Notes: generated from the letters alone by a model not told the origin. A DNA stretch of 34,659 bases from Syntrophaceae bacterium UBA4778 (GCA_002403175.1 DHHG01000137.1:1-34659), one strand, 5' to 3'; shown: positions 24,973-32,906, counted from the stretch's first letter. Numbers and translations: made by a program.

Positions 24973-25975
24973 CACTCCATGTAATCACTTCATCTGCATC
25001 GAGTTGCCTGTTAAGAACACAACCGTCAATTTGTTCAAAATACTTGGGTGCTATTCCCAAGCCAGGGCGTTTGATAGCCATATCCTGGGGCGTGAGCAAA
25101 TGCCCTGCGGGTAAGCTTTTGGCAGCCACAATACTCTTACGGTTGTTGAGCCTTGTTGTATGTTCAGCGGCAGCCGGCATTTTGATGCCGTTACCGAACA
25201 TTTTCTCCAAGGTGCGGACTTGTTCAACAATGGATTTCATTTCAGCTGGATCAGCCGACAGCATATGGTCTGGACCTTCAGCGTTTTTATCGATAGTAAA
25301 ATGTTTTTCAAGTACCGCGGCGCCCATTGCTGCTGCAGCAATACAAGCTACAGTGCCAATCGTATGATCGGAGTAGCCGACCGGCAAATCGAATTCATCC
25401 ATCATCTTCTTCATGGCTAAAAGATTGACATGTTCAGGATGGGTCGGGTAACTTGTAACAGCATGTAAGAGCACAAGCTGACTGTTTCCCTCACCCAGTA
25501 TGGCAGCGACCGATTCTTTCACCTCTTCCATGGTGCACATTCCGGTTGCCAGAATGATCGGCTTACCCTTGCGAGCTATGTATTTTAAAAAGGGGATGTT
25601 GACTGCGTCGTCCGAACCGATCTTGAACGCCTTAACACCAAGCTTTTCCAACATATCCACATCGGTTTCGTGGGAGGGGGTCGAAAACCAGTCCAGTTTT
25701 TTTGTCTGAATGTAATTGAATACCTGCCAATGTAGCTTTTCATCAATCTCGTATTTTTTAAACAGGTCGAATTGGGATGTTAGTCCCGTGTTTTCCATGT
25801 CGAAAATTGCTTTCTTGCTGGATATGGTTTCGGCGCGATAGGTTTGTAACTTTATGGCGTCAACACCACAGGTTTGAGCAGCATCTATCAGAACCATCGC
25901 TTCTTTAAAAGTTGTAAAATTCCCGCCGATTTCAGCAACGATGTATATATTTTTTCTTGCCCCAAATAAATTCAT
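24962..25975 (-). CDS. NeuB/SpsE-like nonulosonic acid synthase
   Basis: A 337-residue N-acetylneuraminate/legionaminate/pseudaminate synthase family protein. IVAEIGGNF and GVDAIKLQTY open the TIM barrel. FSTPSHETDVDML, FKIGSDDAVNIPFL, PIILATGMCTMEEV, LHAVTSYPT and EKHFTIDKNAEGPDH (metal and substrate side) follow, and the last ~60 residues (NRKSIVAAKSLPAGHLLTPQD) are the SAF/antifreeze-like domain. The enzyme condenses a free six-carbon amino sugar with phosphoenolpyruvate to give a nine-carbon acid. It starts 2 bp after the hexapeptide acyltransferase and overlaps the SpsF-like gene. Which acid is formed cannot be read from sequence; upstream genes suggest a 6-deoxy precursor, hence a 9-deoxy acid such as a legionaminic/pseudaminic type or a variant. 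Confidence 0.93.
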   Translation of the reverse strand: MNLFGARKNIYIVAEIGGNFTTFKEAMVLIDAAQTCGVDAIKLQTYRAETISSKKAIFDMENTGLTSQFDLFKKYEIDEKLHWQVFNYIQTKKLDWFSTPSHETDVDMLEKLGVKAFKIGSDDAVNIPFLKYIARKGKPIILATGMCTMEEVKESVAAILGEGNSQLVLLHAVTSYPTHPEHVNLLAMKKMMDEFDLPVGYSDHTIGTVACIAAAAMGAAVLEKHFTIDKNAEGPDHMLSADPAEMKSIVEQVRTLEKMFGNGIKMPAAAEHTTRLNNRKSIVAAKSLPAGHLLTPQDMAIKRPGLGIAPKYFEQIDGCVLNRQLDADEVITWSDVR

Positions 25976-25977
25976 GA

Positions 25978-26559
25978 TTATTCGCCTCGATATTTAATTA
26001 TTTTTGCGGGAACGCCACCCACAATAGCATAGGGGGGTACGTCTTTAGTTACTACTGCATTGGAACCTATAACAGCATGGTTTCCCAACGTTACACCTTT
26101 TAAAATTCTTGCGCCTACTCCAATCCATACATCTTTGCCGATAACGACAGGTTCGATAACCGCTTCCTGATTCATAATAAGATCATCTTTGTCGAAACCA
26201 TGACCGTGGTCAATTATTTGAACGTAAGCGCCTATGCGAGTGAAATCTCCAATCGTTATAGATCCCTTTACCGCAATAATGTTGTTTCTTCCGATGACAA
26301 CATTGTCACCAATAATTAATTTTGGTTCTGGTTTTGTTAGTTGAAAAAATGCATAATTCTGTACAACGCAATGGTCACCAAAAACAATTGTTGCATTATC
26401 CGTCAATCTAAACTCAACATAACTTTTACATATGGTGCCTTTCCCATAGGCAATGCCTTTAAGTTTCATACTGAAAAGTGTTCTGATTTTGTCAACGATG
26501 GATATGTGCCTTACTCCTGCCCGATCCGCCCACTTACTTGAATCTTTCAAAGTTACCAT
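25978..26559 (-). CDS. Hexapeptide acyltransferase of the sugar-acetylating type
   Basis: A 193-residue left-handed beta-helix acyltransferase. Helix turns run from about residue 45 (GKGTICKSYVEFRLTDNATIVFG in pattern) to VWIGVGARILKGVTLG and VTKDVPPYAIVGGVPAKIIKYR, with HGHGFDK as the candidate catalytic His loop. It belongs with WcaF/DapH/CatB-like enzymes. In the usual legionaminate pathway an N-acetyltransferase (LegH) acts after the aminotransferase; here this enzyme occupies that slot although no aminotransferase is seen. O-acetylation is equally possible. ATG 26559-26557 overlaps the stop of the SDR gene and is preferred to a start at 26634 deep inside that gene. The synthase gene follows 2 bp downstream. 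Confidence 0.87.
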   Translation of the reverse strand: MVTLKDSSKWADRAGVRHISIVDKIRTLFSMKLKGIAYGKGTICKSYVEFRLTDNATIVFGDHCVVQNYAFFQLTKPEPKLIIGDNVVIGRNNIIAVKGSITIGDFTRIGAYVQIIDHGHGFDKDDLIMNQEAVIEPVVIGKDVWIGVGARILKGVTLGNHAVIGSNAVVTKDVPPYAIVGGVPAKIIKYRGE

Positions 26560-27422
26560 TTCGCTATCCCGGATAAAAAATTCGATAATGTCTTGGAACA
26601 GCGCCAACCTAAAGCCTGATAAATGGACTGGCAATCGGCAACGGTGTCTGGTATCTCATTTTGCCTGACTTCCCCGGTAGAACGCCAGCCTGCGGTATTG
26701 CCGGCTGCCTGGATAACTGTCTCGACAATTTCACGCACTGATAGTGAATAACCTGACCCCACATTGAAAATTCGGAACTGATCTGGCGCCTGCATTGCAA
26801 GAATACATGCTTCAATAAAATCGTCTACATGCAAATAGTCGCGCCGGGGGGCATCATCCTTTACAACGATTTCTTTTCCCTCCTTTGCCTGCATGATAAT
26901 CCACGGCAGAAGGAATCGTGTATCCTGCCCGGGGCCGTAAAGATTGAATCCCCGCAGGACAGTAACTTTGACCCCCATGTTCCCGGCATAAAACCGGCAG
27001 AGCTCCTCACCAAGCCACTTTGAATGCGCGTAAGGGTTGTTCGGAGCGACTGGATGATGTTCATCGATAGGTAAATATTGAGGCACCCCATAAACATATG
27101 CGCTAATGTAAATCATATGCGCGCCGACCGCACGGCAAAAATCAAGAGTGTTTTGCGTTCCCAGGAAGTTGACGGCGTAGAATTCGCCGGCATTGTTCCA
27201 ACTGTCTGGTACAAATGTGAGACCGGCCAGATGGAAAATAATATTTATGCCTTTATCCAAAAAAGGGGTAAAGGCATTTTTATCCAGAATATTATGACCA
27301 CGCGAACGAGCAAAATGATGTACGGTAGCACCACGCAAGCCAAGGCAACTGACGAGTGGCTTACCAATAAACCCGGTAGATCCCGTAACAAGAATGTTTT
27401 GTGGAATATCTTTTTTTATCAT
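26553..27422 (-). CDS. NAD-dependent nucleotide-sugar epimerase/reductase (SDR)
   Basis: A 289-residue extended SDR. ILVTGSTGFIGKPLV is the Rossmann signature, IIFHLAGLTFVPDSW follows, and the catalytic region reads YISAYVYG plus YAHSKWLGEEL. RGFNLYGPGQ, RRDYLHVDDFIEA and IFNVGSGYSLSV complete the family pattern. Similar proteins reduce 4-keto-6-deoxy nucleotide sugars (RMD/TLD type) or epimerise them. In this operon, after a LegB-like dehydratase and without a visible aminotransferase, 4-keto reduction is a plausible role and would leave a hydroxyl where legionaminic and pseudaminic acids carry nitrogen. It lies 13 bp after the radical SAM gene and overlaps the acyltransferase by a few bases. 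Confidence 0.87.
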   Translation of the reverse strand: MIKKDIPQNILVTGSTGFIGKPLVSCLGLRGATVHHFARSRGHNILDKNAFTPFLDKGINIIFHLAGLTFVPDSWNNAGEFYAVNFLGTQNTLDFCRAVGAHMIYISAYVYGVPQYLPIDEHHPVAPNNPYAHSKWLGEELCRFYAGNMGVKVTVLRGFNLYGPGQDTRFLLPWIIMQAKEGKEIVVKDDAPRRDYLHVDDFIEACILAMQAPDQFRIFNVGSGYSLSVREIVETVIQAAGNTAGWRSTGEVRQNEIPDTVADCQSIYQALGWRCSKTLSNFLSGIAKW

Positions 27423-27435
27423 GTACTGTCAGCAC

Positions 27436-28512
27436 TTACTGTCCAATGTTTTGCGCCCTGTTGACATAATTTTTAATTATAAATTTCCGGCCGTTGATCT
27501 GGGCGATCTCACTGTCTTGTGTCAACCTTGGTAGATAACATCTGCCGCAAACCGGAATTTTGAGAAATCCATTCTTCAGGCGGTGAGTGTCCCTTATCCG
27601 GTTGATCGCATCACCGTGCCAGATGTCATAAATACTCTCACGATGAGCATCACCAACGATCATTGTTCCTTCCTCGTCATTGGAACACATCATAACCTGT
27701 CCGTCCGCACCCACAACAAGACGTTGATATAATTGACAACAGGAGAAATCATTTTCATAAATAATTTCATCGTCCTTACCCAGATAGTCGATGAGTGGAT
27801 TGAAGGCGATCAAATCCACGTGCGGCGCAATTGTATTATAGAACTTTTCGGGATTTTCCTTAATGGAAGGCCAGATGGCTTGAACTTTAATAACGGGCCT
27901 GTGGGCTTTGGCCTCATCCTTGATTCTCTTGATGTCCTGCAGCTTACGTAACATTTCACTAAATTTCAGCGGCTTGCGGATGCTCTCATACATATCGTCC
28001 AGTCCATCCACCGAAATGGTAATCCAGTCGATGCCAGCATCCATCATTTTCTTGAAGAAATCTGCCGAAAGTTTACTGCCATTGGTCAGCATCGAAACCT
28101 CGCGCACACCCTTTCCTTTGGCATATTCGACACATTCAATAAACTTCGGGTGTATGGTTGGTTCGCCTCTCAAGCTCAATCTGATAGCCGGTACCTTTCC
28201 GTCTGTTTCATCAATTATTTTTGTAAAAAGTCCCCAATCCATTAGGCAGGCCTTCACCTTCTGCTTGAATTCTTCAGTTATGGTGTAGCACATCGGACAG
28301 TGTAGGTTGCACAGCGTTGAGAGTTCCAGATCTACAAGGAGCGGATATTCAGAAATGTATTGTTTTTTCGGATAGTCCGACCAATTACTACGATAGCGTA
28401 AGTATTCCGTTTCCCAACCCTCTCCACGATATTTCTCAAACAGGGCTTCGCGCTCGGGAGTTTCCATGGAGTAATTGCCTTTATTGATCGGCATATTTCC
28501 AGATAGGGTCAT
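27436..28512 (-). CDS. Radical SAM/SPASM-like protein in nucleotide-sugar operon
   Basis: A 358-residue radical SAM enzyme. The [4Fe-4S]/SAM motif CNLHCPMC (Cys68, Cys72, Cys75; CxxxCxxC) lies near the start of the barrel; GEPTIHP (116-122) and MLTNGSKL (141-148) are the expected GGE-like and loop motifs. A C-terminal SPASM/twitch-like region carries Cys258, Cys259, Cys276, Cys322 and Cys325 (VCGRC), enough for an auxiliary iron-sulfur cluster. The ATG is 7 bp after AAGG and 4 bp downstream of the nucleotidyltransferase stop. Known relatives modify peptides, sugars (for example dehydrogenation, deoxygenation or epimerisation in aminoglycoside pathways) or tRNA. Embedded between nucleotide-sugar enzymes, it most likely performs a radical step on the pathway sugar; the reaction is unknown. 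Confidence 0.92.
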   Translation of the reverse strand: MTLSGNMPINKGNYSMETPEREALFEKYRGEGWETEYLRYRSNWSDYPKKQYISEYPLLVDLELSTLCNLHCPMCYTITEEFKQKVKACLMDWGLFTKIIDETDGKVPAIRLSLRGEPTIHPKFIECVEYAKGKGVREVSMLTNGSKLSADFFKKMMDAGIDWITISVDGLDDMYESIRKPLKFSEMLRKLQDIKRIKDEAKAHRPVIKVQAIWPSIKENPEKFYNTIAPHVDLIAFNPLIDYLGKDDEIIYENDFSCCQLYQRLVVGADGQVMMCSNDEEGTMIVGDAHRESIYDIWHGDAINRIRDTHRLKNGFLKIPVCGRCYLPRLTQDSEIAQINGRKFIIKNYVNRAQNIGQ

Positions 28513-28516
28513 AGCG

Positions 28517-29221
28517 CTACCTTAAGAATCTGCCCTTTAAAATTTCAAATTCATCAATTGCCTTGCTGTAATCGTCCGATCGCCCGATATCAAGCCAGTA
28601 TCCGTCAAACTTCTTGACCGCCGCAGGATGCTTGTCAGAAATGAGATCGATCATAAGATTATCAAAGCCATAAGCTTGATCTGCGGGAATATACGACAAC
28701 ACATCCCTGCTGACCATATAAACACCCATACTCACATCGTATCTGATGACCGGCTTTTCCTTAAACCCCGTCATTCGTCCCGAGTCGTCAAGCTCCAGTA
28801 CCCCGAATTCGGAGGGCACTTCACGCTGGTAGGCGGAAATAGTAAATAAGTTTTGCTGTTTAATATGGAAGTTAAAAAAATCCCTGAAATCAAGGTCAGT
28901 CAGGATATCGCCATTCATCAGGAGAAAGTTATCCGGCAGATCATGAATCAGCTTCAAAGGACCAATTGTACCCAGTGGCTGGCTTTCCAATGAATAATCG
29001 ATTTTTACCCCCCACTTGTTACCGTTTTCAAAAAATGCCTTAATGATATCAGCCTGATGATTAACAGCCAGCGTAATGTGGCTGAACCCATAATATGCTA
29101 GTTGCCTAATAATGACTTCAAGGATAGGATACTCACCGATGGGCATCAGCGGCTTAGGCAAAACAACCGTGTATGGTCGCAGCCGTGTTCCTTTACCACC
29201 CGACAAAATAACTGCACGCAT
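28517..29221 (-). CDS. Sugar-1-phosphate nucleotidyltransferase
   Basis: A 234-residue NTP transferase of the RmlA/ManC/GlmU-N type. The N-terminal signature is MRAVILSGGKGTRLRPYT with PKPLMPIGEYP; LNGD-like LLMNGDILTDLD carries the metal Asp; FKEKP and GYWLDIGRSDDY are the usual downstream motifs. It lacks the N-terminal CBS domains of PtmE, which makes GDP-GlcN(Ac) for Campylobacter legionaminic acid, yet it occupies the equivalent position next to a LegB-like dehydratase. It probably activates the hexosamine that the dehydratase uses; whether the nucleotide is UDP, GDP or other is not decided by sequence. It starts at ATG 29221, after a 246-bp non-coding gap that follows the LegB-like gene. 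Confidence 0.88.
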   Translation of the reverse strand: MRAVILSGGKGTRLRPYTVVLPKPLMPIGEYPILEVIIRQLAYYGFSHITLAVNHQADIIKAFFENGNKWGVKIDYSLESQPLGTIGPLKLIHDLPDNFLLMNGDILTDLDFRDFFNFHIKQQNLFTISAYQREVPSEFGVLELDDSGRMTGFKEKPVIRYDVSMGVYMVSRDVLSYIPADQAYGFDNLMIDLISDKHPAAVKKFDGYWLDIGRSDDYSKAIDEFEILKGRFLR

Positions 29222-29467
29222 AATGAACTCTCTCTTGCTAATCCAATTTAAAATTCATTCACTGCTATGTAAGTGAACCCAAATTCAGCAGAAACTTTGA
29301 AACCATTGAAAAACTATCAATTATGTTGTTTTTATCTATGTAAGGATTCTTTATCAAGTGCAAATATTTTAGCTATCCAGATGTTATTACTCCCAGAAAT
29401 AACATATTCAAAAGTTTCGTAATAAAAACATCTCAAGTCTATAATGCTATCGATACGCAGCGGCACT
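29222..29467. other. Non-coding gap with one inverted repeat
   Basis: No gene is visible in these 246 bp. A perfect 8-bp inverted repeat, ATGTTATT at 29381-29388 and AATAACAT at 29398-29405 with a 9-nt loop, lies about 60 bp after the LegB-like stop on the transcribed strand. It has no run of T after it, so it is at most a weak processing or pausing hairpin. In comparable legionaminate loci an aminotransferase gene follows LegB, and this gap is where one would be expected. Confidence 0.35.
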
Positions 29468-30478
29468 TCAGATATTATATTGTGCCGACTTGTATTGCTT
29501 TAAATTCTCAGTATTTGTAAACCATACAACCGTTTCCTGCAAACCCCTTTGAAGTCCTTCAATGCCAGCATAGACAGGTGCCCAACCAGCTATTTTTTGG
29601 GCTTTACTGTTATCAGCCCAGAGTCGCGCTACTTCACTATTTTCAGGCCTGATGCGTTGTTCATCACATTCAATATCAATGTGCGTGCCCATGATATCGG
29701 CTATAGTTTTTACAGTTTCGCCGACAGAGATTTCATAGTTACTGCCTATATTAATAACTTCCCCAATGGCCTGATCTGACACCGCCACGGCAATGAAACC
29801 CTTCACGGTGTCATTCACATAATTGAAATCCCTTGTCGGATGTAATGAGCCTAATTTTATTTTTCTGGCACTGCTGGCAATCTGTATAATGACACTCGGG
29901 ATAACCGCTCGGGCCGATTGTCTGGGCCCGTAAGTATTAAAAGGCCGAACAATACTTACTGGCGTATTAAAAGCATGGTAAAAAGACATTGCAATCTGAT
30001 CCGCCCCAATTTTGCTTGCAGAATAGGGAGATTGTCCCTGTAATGGATGATCTTCTGTAATTGGCACAAATCTGGCCGTCCCATAGACTTCACTAGTGGA
30101 TGTATGAATGACTTTGGATATTCCAAGTTCCCGTGCGGCCTGAACAATATTGAGAGTTCCTTTTACATTTGTATCAATGTAGGTATCCGGCGAATGATAT
30201 GAGTAAGGGATAGAAATCAAAGCTGCAAGGTGGAAAACAACATCACACCCTTTCATGGCATGTCTGACACCATAGGGATCACGCACATCCCCTGCAATAA
30301 TTTCAATACTCTTTTTAATATCAGGATCAGAATGATCAAGCCATCCCCACGAATTAAATGAATTATACAGGACGAAGGCGCGTATGGCATGCCCGCGTCT
30401 GACAAGTTCCTCCGTAAGGTGAGAGCCTATGAAGCCATCAGCACCAGTGATAAGGATTCTTTTGTTTTTTAACTCCAT
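29468..30478 (-). CDS. LegB-like NDP-sugar 4,6-dehydratase
   Basis: A 336-residue SDR very close in pattern to LegB-type 4,6-dehydratases. It has ILITGADGFIGSHLTEELVR, then RAFVLYNSFNSWGWLDH, a stretch I associate with the LegB group. VVFHLAALISIPYSYHSP, HTSTSEVYGTARFVPI, the catalytic YSASKIGAD, and RPFNTYGPRQSARAVIP follow. LegB converts GDP-GlcNAc to the 4-keto-6-deoxy sugar on the way to legionaminic acid. It is the first biosynthetic gene after the regulator, about 430 bp downstream of it. LegC would normally follow but is not in the window. Family call firm, nucleotide preference inferred. Confidence 0.92.
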   Translation of the reverse strand: MELKNKRILITGADGFIGSHLTEELVRRGHAIRAFVLYNSFNSWGWLDHSDPDIKKSIEIIAGDVRDPYGVRHAMKGCDVVFHLAALISIPYSYHSPDTYIDTNVKGTLNIVQAARELGISKVIHTSTSEVYGTARFVPITEDHPLQGQSPYSASKIGADQIAMSFYHAFNTPVSIVRPFNTYGPRQSARAVIPSVIIQIASSARKIKLGSLHPTRDFNYVNDTVKGFIAVAVSDQAIGEVINIGSNYEISVGETVKTIADIMGTHIDIECDEQRIRPENSEVARLWADNSKAQKIAGWAPVYAGIEGLQRGLQETVVWFTNTENLKQYKSAQYNI

Positions 30479-30910
30479 TTTAACGAATCATTTCTTTAAA
30501 GTAGCGTTAGATGACGGCATTATTTAAAATAGTTCTAACATTCGACGATGTCGAAGGGAAGGCCGGTCATTTTAACTTTTCTCATCTGCCCTTTTCCTAT
30601 GACTCTGGAAGATCGAGGCTTTTGAAATTACTCTCCACAAGGATCTCCCCGATTTCATTCTGGTGCTGTTTCACCGCCTCCTGGAAGTGTTACCACTGGC
30701 ATTGTTTGTAGTTTTCTCGGTCTTTCCATATGACCACCGGGAACATTGTCAGTTGTTCAAACCTCTCGTGTAGATACAGCTCCGCCCTCTGACTTCCACC
30801 AGGCTTTAATATTCTTTATCGAATCGCTTTTTGATAATGTTCTGAAACCGTTAATAATTTGAAAAATCCGGTACCGCATCTATTCTTTCTTCAAAAAAAA
30901 GCGCAGTTCC
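30479..30910 (-). pseudogene. Decayed short reading frames of unknown origin
   Basis: These 432 bp between the regulator and the LegB-like gene hold no intact gene. On the minus strand an ATG at 30879 with GAAAG upstream opens about 38 codons (MRYRIFQIINGFRTL...) ending in TGA. An overlapping frame then gives a longer protein-like run (ELYLHERFEQLTMFPVVIW, DRENYKQCQW) broken by TAA and continuing as HFQEAVKQHQNEIGEIL to TAG. Changing the TAA to a Tyr codon would join the two pieces. The composition looks like former coding sequence with a frameshift and a nonsense change, but I do not recognise the family. A leader or promoter for the LegB-like operon may also be here. Confidence 0.3.
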
Positions 30911-31273
30911 TTATTTTTCCTCTTGCACCGCTGTTTCGCCCACTTCCTCTTTCAGCCGCCGGATCTCCTGTTCAAGATCTTCGTATTCCTTCATCTTTCT
31001 CTTCAGAAAACGGTAGGTAAACCTCGCCTTCTCCTCCATTCCTTTGGGGGTGAGATAATATAAATATGCTGATTTATTGTTTGATTTCTTGAAGTTGTCG
31101 ACCTTGACATGGCCTTTGTCGATTAACGCTTTAAGCAGAAAATTCACTTTGCCGAGGCTGATGCCTAAACTTGAGGACAATTCCCGCTGGGTCATCTCCG
31201 GACGTTTTTTGATTTCATCAAGCAACCGGAGAACTTCTTCACTTTCGAGGTTTGCTTTTTGGTGGTTCGCCAT
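30911..31273 (-). CDS. MarR-type EPS-associated transcriptional regulator
   Basis: A 120-residue winged-helix protein matching the small MarR-like regulators found at the head of exopolysaccharide loci. The first third ([40 protein letters not shown]) is a clear helix-turn-helix with recognition helix; [21 protein letters not shown] is the wing; the charged C-terminal part ([20 protein letters not shown]) looks like a coiled coil for dimerisation. It faces left and could be co-transcribed with the biosynthetic genes, while the divergent plus-strand LPS genes start beyond it. An 8-bp-arm inverted repeat ends 11 bp before the ATG and is a candidate site for autoregulation. Whether it activates or represses is unknown. 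Confidence 0.9.
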   Translation of the reverse strand: MANHQKANLESEEVLRLLDEIKKRPEMTQRELSSSLGISLGKVNFLLKALIDKGHVKVDNFKKSNNKSAYLYYLTPKGMEEKARFTYRFLKRKMKEYEDLEQEIRRLKEEVGETAVQEEK

Positions 31274-31283
31274 ACATTATCCT

Positions 31284-31304
31284 TGTGTTCATCACGTGAA
31301 CACA
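31284..31304. promoter_or_regulatory. Candidate operator: perfect inverted repeat upstream of the MarR-like gene
   Basis: TGTGTTCA (31284-31291) and TGAACACA (31297-31304) form a perfect 8-bp inverted repeat with a 5-nt centre. It begins 11 bp before the regulator's start codon, in the spacer between the divergent transcripts. Size and symmetry fit a dimeric winged-helix repressor site; assignment to this regulator is inferred from position. Confidence 0.55.
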
Positions 31305-31438
31305 GGAAATATACATAATGATGTACCCGGAGAATGTCAAGGAAAATTTTTTGTTGCTGGATAGGGAAAGAGGATAAAAATGGTCAAAGTGATTGACGCT
31401 TGACCTGAGGGGCTTCTTATGCGAATAGACGATACTGT

Positions 31439-31651
31439 ATGATAGAGAAGTCCTTTTCTACAAAAATCATCCTGGAGATCATCAGGACAGACGATCGCGA
31501 ATCAGACGTATGCGAAAATACTCAGAAGTATACAACAATCATTGAAGCCATGGTCAGAAGATGTCCAGACCAGTGGTTCCGGGTTCACCAGCGCTGAAAG
31601 ACCCGCCCCTGTCAGGTTACAAAAGAACAGACCCGGGTGATGGCATTTTGA
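31439..31651 (+). pseudogene. LpxL/HtrB lipid A acyltransferase C-terminal remnant
   Basis: The plus strand reads the last ~70 codons of a lipid A acyltransferase: LEIIRTDDRESDVCENTQKY, then TTIIEAMVRRCPDQWFRVHQR, a stop, and KTRP. Intact family members end in ...NTQ.F...IE..IRR.P.QW.W.H.RWKTRP, so the TGA at the break is most simply a one-base change of the conserved Trp codon TGG. The N-terminal three quarters, including the HX4D active site, are absent. The remnant ends with TGA at 31649-31651, one base before the ATG of the ligase-like gene, which preserves the old operon spacing. The promoter of the ligase-like gene probably lies in or before the remnant. Confidence 0.8.
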
Positions 31652-31652
31652 A

Positions 31653-32906
31653 ATGAAAGAGAAAATTTCTCAACTTACCGAATGGTTGCTCGTTGCCTTT
31701 GCTTTTGCAATTCCCGTATCGACGGCTTTGGACAGCATCCTGTTGCTGATGCTTCTGTTATTGTGGGTTCTGGGGGGAGATTACCGTTTAAAAATCTTTA
31801 AAATACGTAGCAACCCTGTTGCCATGGCATCCTTGATTATGCTCGGAATCATGATGGTGGGATTGACCTATGGTGTCTGGGATAAACATACTCTTTCCAA
31901 CACTGCCCGCTTTCTTGTGCTACCGCTTCTTCTGTCCCTGTTTACCCATCATACAAATAGGAACGCTATCCTGGGGGGCTTTCTGGCCGCCATGGTTCTG
32001 GCATTGGTTCTTTCTTATTTCGTGTGGTCAGGGATCATTCCATCCGATCCAATGTTAAGACGAATAGGAACTCCTGATAACCCTTTTGTGTTTCACAGGC
32101 ATATCGTGTACAGTATTTTTATGGCGTATGCTGCTTTTTGTTTCGTTGTTCTTGGAAAATTTGAAGAAAAACCATTTCGCAAGAGTCTTTTCTTTGTGTT
32201 GTCGCTCCTGATGATGGGCAATGTTCTTATACTTGTGGATGGTAAGACAGGTCACGTCATTCTTATGATTCTATTAGCCTATGTATCATGGGCCTTCTTC
32301 CGCTGGAGAGCTATTATCATTGGAACTCTGATGATAGCCGTTCTCGTCTATGCAGCGTACTCCATCTTTCCAAAGGCTGCTTTTATACAATGGATCAACC
32401 CGGTGGCACGGGTACTATCCCAATGGCAGCCATCGGCACGCCAAGAGATTCCAATATCCCCTCACCCTTCAAACGTCGGAATAGTTCGTCACGATGTATC
32501 TACAGGGTTACGGATGGAATTTTATTACAACAGCAGTCAGATTTTTTTGCAAAACCCCATCTTCGGTGTGGGGACAGGCAGGTTTCCTGAAACTTATGCA
32601 AAACAAGTCAGCGGCACAGGGCAAGTCGCGACCGATAACCCCCACAATCAATATTTGTTAATCGGCGTTGAAACAGGCATCATCGGGATTCTGGCCCTGC
32701 TTTATCTTTTTTTCACACAATGGCGGAATTCGCGGGTGTTATGTGATAAGGAAAGGTTCCTTGCTCAGGGTATGCTTTTGACCATCATGACTGCCTGTAT
32801 CTTTAATTCATCCCTTGCCGACCATCCAGAGTCGACATTGTATCTGTTGATGAGCGCCTTGTTCTTCTCACAGACAGGAGTTCCAATAGACAAGAAATTT
32901 TATTGA
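31653..32906 (+). CDS. O-antigen ligase family protein (WaaL-like)
   Basis: A 417-residue polytopic membrane protein. Hydrophobic segments run throughout, with a large periplasmic loop at about residues 245-330 that contains RMEFYYNSSQIFLQNPIFG and VGTGRF, then NPHNQYLLIGVETGIIGIL, the His-containing signature of the Wzy_C/O-antigen ligase family. WaaL transfers undecaprenyl-linked polymer to lipid A-core in the periplasm. Its neighbours are a lipid A acyltransferase remnant upstream and LPS-kinase-like and core-type glycosyltransferase genes downstream, favouring ligase over polymerase; the other family member at 7225-8496 is the better polymerase. ATG 31653 lies one base after the remnant's stop. 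Confidence 0.87.
   Translation: MKEKISQLTEWLLVAFAFAIPVSTALDSILLLMLLLLWVLGGDYRLKIFKIRSNPVAMASLIMLGIMMVGLTYGVWDKHTLSNTARFLVLPLLLSLFTHHTNRNAILGGFLAAMVLALVLSYFVWSGIIPSDPMLRRIGTPDNPFVFHRHIVYSIFMAYAAFCFVVLGKFEEKPFRKSLFFVLSLLMMGNVLILVDGKTGHVILMILLAYVSWAFFRWRAIIIGTLMIAVLVYAAYSIFPKAAFIQWINPVARVLSQWQPSARQEIPISPHPSNVGIVRHDVSTGLRMEFYYNSSQIFLQNPIFGVGTGRFPETYAKQVSGTGQVATDNPHNQYLLIGVETGIIGILALLYLFFTQWRNSRVLCDKERFLAQGMLLTIMTACIFNSSLADHPESTLYLLMSALFFSQTGVPIDKKFY

Noticed and set aside
30511..30711. 66-codon plus-strand frame after the LegB-like gene
   Set aside because: No protein pattern; the opposite strand there looks more like former coding sequence.
30781..30800. JUMPstart/ops-like GGGCGGAGCTGT on the minus strand ahead of LegB
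   Set aside because: It resembles the RfaH recruitment element only loosely (GGCGGTAG is not present) and lies inside the decayed coding frame.
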